From Ornithodoros turicata (taxonomy: Eukaryota; Arthropoda; Arachnida; Ixodida; Argasidae), in NCBI RefSeq assembly GCF_037126465.1, contig NC_088201.1:26954550-27018549 (forward strand): 64,000 bases of DNA, read 5' to 3'. The translations under genes were made by a program, and so were the position numbers. This document shows, piece by piece, positions 1-13,100 of the stretch. The notes under the pieces were generated by a model. That model worked only from the letters and a program-made list of their open reading frames with translations. It ran no database searches and was not told the origin of the DNA. The first letter of the stretch is position 1; each line of letters begins with the position of its first letter.

Positions 1-3000
1 AAACGAAACGTTCAGAATTCGCGTTTCGCTCTCCAACTCGACCATCGCGTTTCACTCCTGAGGACTATCGACAGCTTCTTCAGTGGCAATATAAACAAGA
101 AGATCATCCCTCCGAAAACGAAACGTTCAGAATCCGTGTTTCGCTCATCCAACTCGACCATCGCGTTTAACTCCTGAGGACTATCGACCAGGATTCGCGT
201 TTCGCTCATCCAACTCGGGTTTCACAACTGAGGACCATCGATAGCTTCTTCAGCGTCAATCTAAAACATGGAGATCTTCCCTCCGAAAACGAAACGTTCA
301 GAGTTCGCGTTTCGCTCATCCACTTCGACCATCGCGTTTCACTCCTGAGGACTATTGACAGCTTCTTCAGTCGCAATATAAATAAGATCATCCCTCCAAA
401 AACGAGACGTTCAGAATTCGCGTTTCGCTCATCCAACTCGACCATCGCGTTTTACTCCTGAGGACCATCGACAGCTTCTTCAGTGCCAATCTAAAACATG
501 GAGATTTTCCCTCCGAAAACGAAACGTTAAGAATTCGCGTTTCGCTCATCCAACTCGACCATCGGGTTTCAGTCCTGAGGACCATCGACAGCTTCTTCAG
601 TGCCAATATAAAACATGAAGATCTTCCTTCCGAAAACGAAACGTTCAGAATTCGCGTTTCGCTCATCCAACTCTACCATCGCGTTTCACTCCTGAGGACT
701 ACCGACCAGGATTCGCGTTTTGCTCATCCAACTCGACTATCGGGTTTTACTGACTATCAACAGCTTCTTCTGGAATCTAAAACATGAAGATCTTCCCTCC
801 GAAAACGAAACGTTCAGAATTCGCGTTTCGCTCATCCAACTCGACTATCGCGTTTCACTCCTGAGGACTATCAACAGCTTCTTCTGGCAATCTAAAACAT
901 GAAGATCTTCCCTCCAAAGAAGAAGAAGAAACGTTCAGAATTCGCGTTTCGTTCATCCAACCCGACCATCGCGTTTCACTCCTGAAGACTATCGACAGCT
1001 TCTTCAGTGGGAATCTAAAACATGAAGATCTTCCCTCCGAAAATTAAACGTTCAGAATTCGCATTTCGCTCATCCTACTCGATCATCGCGTTTCACTCCT
1101 GAGGACTATCGACCAGGATTCGTGTTTCGCTCATCTAACTCGACCATCGCGTTTCACTCCTGAGGATCATAGACAGATTCTTCAGTGGCAATCTAAAACA
1201 TGAAGATCTTCCATCCGAAAGCGAAACGTCCAGGATTCGCGATTCGCTCACCCACCTCGACCGTCGCAGTTTACTCCTGAGGACTATCGACAGCTTCTTC
1301 TGGCAATCTCAAACATGAAGATCTTCCCTCCAAAAACGAAACGTTCAGAATTCGCATTTCGCTCATCCAACTCGACCATCGCGTTTCACTCCTGAGGACT
1401 ATCGACAGCTTCTTCAGTGGCAATATAAACAAGAAGATCATCCCTCCAAAAACGAGACGTTCAGAATTCGCGTTTCGCTCATCGAACTCGACCATCGCGT
1501 TTCACTCCTGAGGACTATCGACAGCTTCTTCAGTGGCAATATAAACAAGAAGATCAACCCTCCAAAAATGAAACGTTCAGAACTCGCGTTTCGCTTATCC
1601 AACTCGACCATCGCGTTTTACTCCTGATGACATCGACAGCTTCTTCAGTGCCAATCGAAAACATGAAGATTTTCCCTCTGAAAACGAAACGTTAAGAATT
1701 CGCGTTTCGCTCATCCAACTCGACCATCGCGTTTCACTCCTGAGGACCATCGACAGCTTCTTCAGTGGCAATATAAACAAGAAGATCATTCATCCGAAAA
1801 CGAAACGTTCAGAATTCGATTCGCGTTTCGCTCATCCAACTCGACCATCGTGTTTCAGTCCTGAGGACCATCGACAGCTTCTTCAGTGCCAATATAAAAC
1901 ATGGAGATCTTCTCTCTGAAAACGAAACGTTCAGAATTCGCGTTTCGCTCATCAAGATCGACCATCGCATTTCACTCCTGAGGATCATCGACAGATTCTT
2001 CAGTCCGAATGTAAAACATGAAGATCTTCCCTCCGAAAGCGAAACGTCAGGGATTCGTGTTTCGCCCATCCAACTCGACCGTCGTGTTTCACTCCTGAGG
2101 ACTATGGACAGCTTCTTCTGTCAATCTTAAACATGAAGATCTTCCCTCCAAAAACGAAACGTTCAGAATTCGCGTTTCGCTCATCCAACTCGACCATCGC
2201 GTTTCACTCCTGAGGACTATTGACAGCTTCTTCAGTGGCAATATAAACAAGAAGATCATCCCTCTAAAAACGAAACGTTCAGAACTCGCGCTTCGCTCAT
2301 CCAACTCGACCATCGCGTTTCACTCCTGAAGACTATCGACAGCTTCTTCAGTGGGAATCTAAAACATGAAGATCTTCCCTCCGAAATCTAAACGTTCAGA
2401 ATTCGCGTTTCGCTAATCCATCTCGACCATCGCATTGCACTCCTGACGACTATCGACAGCTTCTTCAGTGGCAATATAAACAAGAAGATCATCCCTCCAA
2501 AAACGAAACGTTCAGAACTCGCGTTTCGCTCATCCAACTCGACCATCGCGTTTCACTCCTGAAGACTATCGACAGCTTCTTCAGTGGGAATCTAAAACAT
2601 GAAGATCTTCCCTCCGAAATTTAAACGTTCAGAATTCGCGTTTCGCTCGTCCAACTCCACCATCGCGTTTCACTCCTGAGGACTATCGACAGCTTCTTCA
2701 GTGACAATCTAAAACATAGAGATCTTCCCTCCGAAAACGAAACGTTCAGAATTCGCGTTTCGCTCATCCTACTCGACCATCGCGTTTCACTCCTGAAGAC
2801 TATCGACAGCTTCTTCAGTGGGAATCTAAAACATGAAGATCTTCCCTCCGAAAACTAAACGTTCAGAATTCGCGTTTCGCTCATCCAACTCGACCATCGC
2901 GTTTCACTCCTGAGGACTATCGACAGCTTCTTCAGTGACAATCTAAAACATAGAGATCTTCCCTCCGAAAACGAAACGTTCAGAATTCGCGTTTCGCTCA

Positions 3001-6000
3001 TCCAACTCGACCATCGCGTTTCAGTCCTGAGGACCATCGACAGCTTCTTCAGTGCCAATATAAAACATGAAGATCTTCCTTCCGTAAACGAAACGTTCAG
3101 AATTCGCGTTTCGTTCAACCAACTCTACCATCGCGTTTCACTCCTGAGGACTATCGACCAGGATTCGCGTTTTGCTCATCCAACTCGACAATCGGGTTTC
3201 ACTCCTGAGGACTATCAACAGCTTCTTCTGACAATCTAAAACATGAAGATCTTCCCTCCGAAAACGAAAGGTTCAGAATTCGCGTTTCGCTCATCCAACT
3301 CGACCATCGCGTTTCACTCCTGAGGACTATCGACAGCTTCTTCAGTGGGAATCTAAAACATGAAGATCTTCCCTCCGAAAACTAAACGTTCAGAATTCGC
3401 GTTTCGCTCATCCAACTCGACCATCGCGTTTCACTCCTGAGGACTATCGACAGCTTCTTCAGTGGCAATATAAACAAGATGATCAACCCTCCAAAAATGA
3501 AACGTTCAGAACTCGCGTTTCGCTCATCCAACTCGACCATCGCGTTTCACTCCTGAGGACTATCGACAGCTTCTTCAGTGACAATCTAAAACAAAGAGAT
3601 GTTCCCTCCGAAAACGAAACGTTCAGAATTCGCGTTTCGCTCATCCTACTCGACCATCGCGTTTCACTCCTGAAGACTATTGACAGCTTCTTCAGTGGGA
3701 ATCTAAAACATGAAGATCTTCCCTCCGAAAACTAAACGTTCAGAATTCGCGTTTCGCTCATCCTACTCGATCATCGCGTTTCACTCCTGAGGACTATCGA
3801 CCAGGATTCGTGTTTCGCTCATCTAACTCGACCATCGCGTTTCACTCCTGAGGATCATCGACAGATTCTTCAGTGGCAATCTAAAACATGAAGATCTTCC
3901 ATCCGAAAGCGAAACGTCCAGGATTCGCGATTCGCTCACCCACCTCGACCGTCGCAGTTTACTCCTGAGGACTATCGACAGCTTCTTCAGTGGCAATATA
4001 AACAAGAAGATCATCCCTCCAAAAACGAGACGTTCAGAATTTGCGTTTCGCTCATCCAACTCGACCATCGCATTTCACTCCTGACGACTATCGACAGCTT
4101 CTTCAGTGGCAATATAAACAAGAAGATCATCCCTCCAAAAACGAGACGTTCAGAATTTGCGTTTCGCTCATCCAACTCGACCATCGCATTTCATTCCTGA
4201 CGACTATCGACAGCTTCTTCAGTGGCAATATAAACAAGAAGATCAACCCACCAAAAATGAAACGTTCAGAACTCGCGTTTCGCTTATCCAACTCGACCAT
4301 CGCGTTTTACTCCTGATGACATCGACAGCTTCTTCACTGACAATCTAAAACATAGAGATCTTCCCTCCTAAAACGAAACGTTCAGAATTCGCGTTTCGCT
4401 CATCCTACTCGACCATCGCGTTTCACTCCTGAAGACTATCGACAGCTTCTTCAGTGGGAATCTAAAACATGAAGATCTTCCCTCCGAAAACTAAACGTTC
4501 AGAATTCGCGTTTCGCTCATCCAACTCGACCATCGCGTTTCACTCCTGAGGACTATCGACAGCTTCTTCAGTGACAATCTAAAACATAGAGATCTTCCCT
4601 CCGAAAACGAAACGTTCAGAATTCGCGTTTCGCTCATCCTACTCGACCATCGCGTTTCAGTCCTGAGGACTATCGACAGCTTCTTCAGTGCCAATATAAA
4701 ACATGAAGATCTTCCTTCCGAAAACGAAACGTTCAGAATTCGCGTTTCGCTCATCCAACTCTACCATCGCGTTTCACTCCTGAGGACTATCGACCAGGAT
4801 TCGCGTTTTGCTCATCCAACTCGACTATCGGGTTTCACTCCTGAGGACTATCGACAGCTTCTTCAGTGACAATATAAAACATGAAGATCTTCCTTCCGAA
4901 AACGAAACGTTCAGAATTCGCGCTTCGCTCATCCAACTCTACCATCGCGTTTCACTCCTGAGGACTATCGACCAGGATTCGCGTTTTGCTCATCCAACTC
5001 GACTATCGGGTTTCACTCCTGAGGACTATCAACAGCTTCTTCTGACAATCTAAAACATGCAGATCTTCCCTCCGAAAACGAAAGGTTCAGAATTCGCGTT
5101 TCGCTCATCCAACTCGACCATCGCGTTTCACTCCTGAGGACTATCGACAGCTTCTTCAGTGGGAATCTAACACATGAAGATCTTCCCTCCGAAAACTAAA
5201 CGTTCAGAATTCGCGTTTCGCTCATCCAACTCGACCATCGCGTTTCACTCCTGAGGACTATCGACAGCTTCTTCAGTGGCAATATAAACAAGAAGATAAG
5301 AAGATCAACCCTCCAAAAACGAGACGTTCAGAATTTGCGTTTCGCTCATCCAACTCGACCATCGCATTTCACTCCTGAGGACTATCAACAGCTTCTTCTG
5401 ACAATCTAAAACATGAAGATCTTCCCTCCGAAAACGAAAGGTTCAGAATTCGCGTTTCGCTCATCCAACTCGACCATCGCGTTTCACTCCTGAGGACTAT
5501 CAACAGCTTCTCCTGGCAATCTAAAACATGAAGATCTTCCCTCCAAAGAAGAAGAAGAAACGTTCAGAATTCGCGTTTCGCTCATCCAACTCGACCATCG
5601 CGTTTCACTCCTGAAGACTATCGACAGCTTCTTCAGTGACAATCTAAAACATAGAGATCTTCCCTCCGAAAACGAAACGTTCAGAATTCGCGTTTCGCTC
5701 ATCCAACTCGACCATCGCGTTTCACTCCTGAGGACTATCGACAGCTTCTTCAGTGACAATCTAAAACATAGAGATCTTCCCTCCGAAAACGAAACGTTCA
5801 GAATTCGCGTTTCGCTCATCCAACTCGACCATCGCGTTTCAGTCCTGAGGACCATCGACAGCTTCTTCTGACAATCTAAAACATGAAGATCTTCCCTCCG
5901 AAAACGAAAGGTTCAGAATTCGCGTTTCGCTCATCCAACTCGACCATCTGGTTTCACTCCTGAGGACTATCGACAGCTTCTTCAGTGGGAATCTAAAACA

Positions 6001-6299
6001 TGAAGATCTTCCCTCCGAAAACTAAACGTTCAGAATTCGCGTTTCGCTCATCCAACTCGACCATCGCGTTTCACTCCTGAGGACTATCGACAGCTTCTTC
6101 AGTGGCAATATAAACAAGAAGATCAACCCTCCAAAAACGAGACGTTCAGAATTTGCGTTTCGCTCATCCAACTCGACGATCGCATTTCACTCCTGAGGAC
6201 TATCAACAGCTTCTTCTGACAATCTAAAACATGAAGATCTTCCCTCCGAAAACGAAAGGTTCAGAATTCGCGTTTCGCTCATCCAACTCGACCATCGCG

Positions 6300-9200
6300 T
6301 TTCACTCCTGAGGACTATCAACAGCTTCTTCTGGCAATCTAAAACATAAAGATCTTCCCTCCAAAGAAGAAGAAGAAACGTTCAGAATTCGCGTTTCGCT
6401 CATCCAACTCGACCATCGCGTTTCAGTCCTGAGGACCATCGACAGCTTCTTCAGTGCCAATATAAAACATGAAGATCTTCCTTCCGAAAACGAAACGTTC
6501 AGAATTCGCGTTTCGCTCATCCAACTCTACGATCGCGTTTCACTCCTGAGGACTATCGACCAGGATTCGCGTTTTGCTCATCCAACTCGACTATCGGGTT
6601 TCACTCCTGAGGACTATCAACAGCTTCTTCTGACAATGTAAAACGTGAAGATCTTCCCTCCGAAAACGAAAGGTTCAGAATTCGCGTTTCGCTCATCCAA
6701 CTCGACCATCGCGTTTCACTCCTGAGGACTATCGACAGCTTCTTCAGTGGGAATCTAAAACATGAAGATCTTCCCTCCGAAAACTAAACGTTCAGAATTC
6801 GCGTTTCGCTCATCCAACTCGACCATCGCGTTTCACTCCTGAGGACTATCGACAGCTTCTTCAGTGGCAATATAAACAAGAAGATCAACCCTCCAAAAAC
6901 GAGACGTTCAGAATTTCCGTTTCGCTCATCCAATTCGACCATCGCATTTCACTCCTGAGGACTATCAACAGCTTCTTCTGACAATCTAAAACATGAAGAT
7001 CTTCCCTCCGAAAACGAAAGGTTCAGAATTCGCGTTTCGCTCATCCAACTCGACCATCGCGTTTCACTCCTGAGGACTATCAACAGCTTCTTCTGGCAAT
7101 CTAAAACATGAAGATCTTCCCTCCAAAGAAGAAGAAGAAACGTTCAGAATTCGTGTTTCACTCATCCAACTCGACCATCGCGTTTCACTCCTGAAGACTA
7201 TCGATAGCTTCTTCAGTGGGAATCTAAAACATGAAGATCTTCCCTCCGAAAACTAAACGTTCAGAATTCGCGTTTCGCTCATCCAACTCGACCATCGCGT
7301 TTCACTCCTGAGGACTATCGACAGCTTCTTCAGTGACAATCTAAAACATAGAGATCTTCCCTCCGAAAACGAAACGTTCAGAATTCGCGTTTCGCTCATC
7401 CAACTCGACCATCGCGTTTCAGTCCTGAGGACCATCGACAGCTTCTTCGGTGCCAATATAAAACATGAAGATCTTCCTTCCGAAAACGAAACGTTCAGAA
7501 TTCGCGTTTCGCTCATCCAACTCTACCATCGCGTTTCACTCCTGAGGACTATCGACCAGGATTCGCGTTTTGCTCATCCAACTCGACTATCGGGTTTCAC
7601 TCCTGAGGACTATCAACAGCTTCTTCTGACAATCTAAAACATGAAGATCTTCCCTCCGAAAACGAAAGGTTCAGAATTCGCGTTTCGCTCATCCAACTCG
7701 ACCATCGCGTTTCACTCCTGAGGACTATCGACAGCTTCTTCAGTGGGAATCTAAAACATGAAAATCTTCCCTCCGAAAACTAAACGTTCAGAATTCGCGT
7801 TTCGCTCATCCAACTCGACCATCGCGTTTCACTCCTGAGGACTATCGACAGCTTCTTCAGTGGCAATATAAACAAGAAGATCAACCCTCCAAAAACGAGA
7901 CGTTCAGAATTTGCGTTTCGCTCATCCAACTCGACCATCGCATTTCACTCCTGAGGACTATCAACAGCTTCTTCTGACAATCTAAAACATGAAGATCTTC
8001 CCTCCGAAAACGAAAGGTTCAGAATTCGCGTTTCGCTCATCCAACTCGACCATCGCGTTCCACTCCTGAGGACTATCAACAGCTTCTTCTGGCAATCTAA
8101 AACATGAAGATCTTCCCTCCAAAGAAGAAGAAGAAACGTTCAGAATTCGCGTTTCGCTCATCCAACTCGACCATCGCGTTTCACTCCTGAAGACTATCGA
8201 CAGCTTCTTCAGTGACAATCTAAAACATAGAGATCTTCCCTCCGAAAACGAAACGTTCAGAATTCGCGTTTCGCTCATCCAACTCGACCATCGCGTTTCA
8301 CTCCTGAGGACTATCGACAGCTTCTTCAGTGACAATCTAAAACATAGAGATCTTCCCTCCGAAAACGAAACGTTCAGAATTCGCGGTTCGCTCATCCAAC
8401 TCGACCATCGCGTTTCAGTCCTGAGGACCATCGACAGCTTCTTCAGTGCCAATATAAAACATGAAGATCTTCCTTCCAAAAACGAAACGTTCAGAATTCG
8501 CGTTTCGCTCATCCAACTCTACCATCGCGTTTCACTCCTGAGGACTATCGACCAGGATTCGCGTTTTGCTCATCCAACTCGACTATCGGGTTTCACTCCT
8601 GAGGACTATCAACAGCTTCTTCTGACAATCTAAAACATGAAGATCTTCCCTCCGAAAACGAAAGGTTCAGAATTCGCGTTTCGCTCATCCAACTCGACCA
8701 TCGCGTTTCACTCCTGAGGACAATCGACAGCTTCTGCAGTGGGAATCTAAAACATGAAGATCTTCCCTCCGAAAACTAAACGTTCAGAATTCGCGTTTCG
8801 CTCATCCAACTCGACCATCGCGTTTCACTCCTGAGGACTATCGACAGCTTCTTCAGTGGCAATATAAACAAGAAGATCAACCCTCCAAAAACGAGACGTT
8901 CAGAATTTGCGTTTCGCTCATCCAACTCGACCATCGCATTTCACTCCTGAGGACTATCAACAGCTTCTTCTGACAATCTAAAACATGAAGATCTTCCCTC
9001 CGAAAACGAAAGGTTCAGAATTCGCGTTTCGCTCATCCAACTCGACCATCGCGTTTCACTCCTGAGGACTATCAACAGCTTCTTCTGGCAATCTAAAACA
9101 TGAAGATCTTCCCTCCAAAGAAGAAGAAGAAACGTTCAGAATTCGCGTTTCGCTCATCCAACTCGACCATCGCGTTTGAGTCCTGAGGACCATCGACAGC

Positions 9201-10120
9201 TTCTTCAGTGCCAATATAAAACATGAAGATCTTCCTTCCGAAAACGAAACGTTCAGAATTCGCGTTTCGCTCATCCAACTCTACCATCGCGTTTCACTCC
9301 TGAGGACTATCGACCAGGATTCGCGTTTTGCTCATCCAACTCGACTATCGGGTTTCACTCCTGAGGACTATCGACAGCTTCTTCAGTGACAATATAAAAC
9401 ATGAGGATCTTCCTTCCGAAAACGAAACGTTCAGAATTCGCGTTTCGCTCATCCAACTCTACCATCGCGTTTCACTCCTGAGGACTATCGACCAGGATTC
9501 GCGTTTTGCTCATCCAACTCGACTATCGGGTTTCACTCCTGAGGACTATCAACAGCTTCTTCTGACAATGTAAAACATGAAGATCTTCCCTCCGAAAACG
9601 AAAGGTTCAGAATTCGCGTTTCGCTCATCCAATTCGACCATCGCGTTTCACTCCTGAGGACTATCGACAGCTTCTTCAGTGGGAATCTAAAACATGAAAA
9701 TCTTCCCTCCAAAAACTAAACGTTCAGAATTCGCGTTTCGCTCATCCAACTCGACCATCGCGTTTCACTCCTGAGGACTATCGACAGCTTCTTCAGTGGC
9801 AATATAAACAAGAAGATCAACCCTCCAAAAACGAGACGTTCAGAATTTCCGTTTCGCTCATCCAACTCGACCATCGCATTTCACTCCTGAGGACTATCAA
9901 CAGCTTTTTCTGACAATCTAAAACATGAAGATCTTCCCTCCGAAAACGAAAGGTTCAGAATTCGCGTTTCGCTCATCCAACTCGACCATCGCGTTTCACT
10001 CGTGAGGACTATCAACAGCTTCTTCTGGCAATCTAAAACATTAAGATCTTCCCTCCAAAGAAGAAGAAGAAACGTTCAGAATTCGTGTTTCGCTCATCCA
10101 ACTCGACCATCGCGTTTCAC
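6300..10120 (+). repeat. Higher-order repeat block (period about 1 kb) inside the satellite
   Basis: Variant monomers recur in a fixed order here. The GAAGAAGAAGAA-insertion monomer is found near 6,364, 7,126, 8,122, 9,115 and 10,058; the last four are 996, 993 and 943 bp apart. The half-length GACCAGGATTCG monomer is at about 6,564, 7,557 and 8,557, spaced 993 and 1,000 bp. Between them come the GGGAATCTAAAAC, AACAAGAAGATCAACCC and GACAATCTAAAACATAGAG flavours in the same succession. This is a higher-order repeat of about 8.5 monomers, the usual product of unequal exchange. Exact borders need a dot plot. Confidence 0.75.
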
Positions 10121-13100
10121 TCCTGAGGACTATCGACAGCTTCTTCAGTGACAATCTAAAACATAGAGATGTTCCCTCCGAAAACGAAACGTTCAGAATT
10201 CGCGTTTCGCTCATCCTACTCGATCATCGCGTTTCACTCCTGAGGACTATCGACCAGGATTCGTGTTTCGCTCATCTAATTCGACCATCGCGTTTCACTC
10301 CTGAGGATCATCGACAGATTCTTCAGTGGCAATCTAAAACATGAAGATCTTCCATCCGAAAGCGAAACGTCCAGGATTCGCGATTCGCTCACCCACCTCG
10401 ACCGTCGCAGTTTACTCCTGAGGACTATCGACAGCTTCTTCTGGCAATCTCAAACATGAAGATCTTCCCTCCAAAAACGAAACGTTCAGAATTCGCATTT
10501 CGCTCATCCAACTCGACCATCGCGTTTCACTCCTGAGGACTATCGACAGCTTCTTCAGTGGCAATATAAACAAGAAGATCATCCCTCCAAAAACGAGACG
10601 TTCAGAATTTGCGTTTCGCTCATCCAACTCGACCATCGCGTTTCACTCCTGAGGACTATCAACAGCTTCTTCAGTGACAATCTAAAACATAGAGATCTTC
10701 CCTCCGAAAACGAAACGTTCAGAATTCGCGTTTCACTCATCCAACTCGACCATCGCGTTTCACTCCTGAGGACTTTCGACAGCTTCTTCAGTGACAATCT
10801 AAAACGTAGAGATCTTCCCTCCGAAAACGAAACGTTCAGAATTCGCGTTTCGCTCCTCCAACTCGACCATCGCGTTTCAGTCCTGAGGACCATCGACAGC
10901 TTCTTCAGTGCCAATATAAAACATGAAGATCTTCCTTCCGAAAACGAAACGTTCAGAATTCGCGTTTCGCTCATCCAACTCTACCATCGCGTTTCACTCC
11001 TGAGGACTATCGACCAGGATTCGCGTTTTGCTCATCCAACTCGACTATCGGGTTTCACTCCTGAGGACTATCAACAGCTTCTTCTGACAATCTAAAACAT
11101 GAAGATCTTCCCTCCGAAAACGAAAGGTTCAGAATTCGCGTTTCGCTCATCCAACTCGACCATCGCGTTTCACTCCTGAGGACTATCGACAGCTTCTTCA
11201 GTGGGAATCTAAAACATGAAGATCTTCCCTCCGAAAACTAAACGTTCAGAATTCGCGTTTCGCTCATCCAACTCGACCATCGCGTTTCACTCCTGAGGAC
11301 TATCGACAGCCTCTTCAGTGGCAATATAAACAAGAAGATCAACCCTCCAAAAATGAAACGTTCAGAACTCGCGTTTCGCTCATCCAACTCGACCATCGCG
11401 TTTCACTCCTGAGGACTATCGACCAGGATTCCTGTTTCGCTCATCTAACTCGACCATCGCGTTTCACTCCTGAGGATCATCGACAGATTCTTCAGTGGCA
11501 ATCTAAAACATGAAGATCTTCCATCCGAAAGCGAAACGTCCAGGATTCGCGATTCGACACCCACCTCGACCGTCGCAGTTTACTCCTGAGGACTATCGAC
11601 AGCTTCTTCTGGCAATCTCAAACATGAAGATCTTCCCTCCAAAAACGAAACGTTCAGAATTCGCATTTCGCTCATCCAACTCGACCATCGCGTTTCACTC
11701 CTGAGGACTATCGACAGCTTCTTCAGTGGCAATATAAACAAGAAGATCATCCCTCCAAAAACGAGACGTTCAGAATTTGCATTTCGCTCATCCAACTCGA
11801 CCATCGCGTTTCACTCCTGAGGACTATCGACAGCTTCTTCAGTGCCAATCGAAAACATGAAGATTTTCCCTCCGAAAACGAAACGTTAAGAATTCGCGTT
11901 TCGCTCATCCAACTCGACCACCGCGTTTTACTCCTGATGACATCGACAGCTTCTTCAGTGGGAATCTAAAACATGAAGATCTTCCCTCCGAAAACTAAAC
12001 GTTCAGAATTCGCGTTTCGCTCATCCAACTCGACCATCGCGTTTCACTCCTGAGGACTATCGACAGCTTCTTCAGTGACAATCTAAAACATAGAGATCTT
12101 CCCTCCGAAAACGAAACGTTCAGAATTCGCGTTTCGCTCATCCAACTCGACCATCGCGTTTCGGTCCTGAGGACCATCGACAGCTTCTTCAGTGCCAATA
12201 TAAAACATGAAGATCTTCCTTCCGAAAACGAAACGTACAGAATTCGCGTTTCGCTCATCCAACTCTACCATCGCGTTTCACTCCTGAGGACTATCGACCA
12301 GGATTCGCGTTTTGCTCATCCAACTCGACTATCGGGTTTCACTCCTGAGGACTATCAACAGCTTCTTCTGACAATCTAAAACATGAAGATCTTCCCTCCG
12401 AAAACGAAAGGTTCAGAATTCGCGTTTCGCTCATCCAACTCGACCATCGCGTTTCACTCCTGAGGACTATCAACAGCTTCTTCTGGCAATCTAAAACATG
12501 AAGATCTTCCCTCCAAAGAAGAAGAAGAAACGTTCAGAATTCGCGTTTCGCTCATCCAACTCGACCATCGCGTTTCACTCCTGAGGACTATCGACAGCTT
12601 CTTCAGTGACAATCTAAAACATAGAGATGTTCCCTCCGAAAACGAAACGTTCAGAATTCGCGTTTCGCTCATCCTACTCGATCATCGCGTTTCACTCCTG
12701 AGGACTATCGACCAGGATTCGTGTTTCGCTCATCTAACTCGACCATCGCGTTTCACTCCTGAGGATCATCGACAGATTCTTCAGTGGCAATCTAAAACAT
12801 GAAGATCTTCCATCCGAAAGCGAAACGTCCAGGATTCGCGATTCGCTCACCGAACTCGACCGTCGCAGTTTACTCCTGAGGACTATCGACAGCTTCTTCT
12901 GGCAATCTCAAACATGAAGATCTTCCCTCCAAAAACGAAACGTTCAGAATTCGCATTTCGCTCATCCAACTCGACCATCGCGTTTCACTCCTGAGGACTA
13001 TCGACAGCTTCTTCAGTGGCAATATAAACAAGAAGATCATCCCTCCAAAAACGAGACGTTCAGAATTTGCGTTTCGCTCATCGAACTCGACCATCGCATT

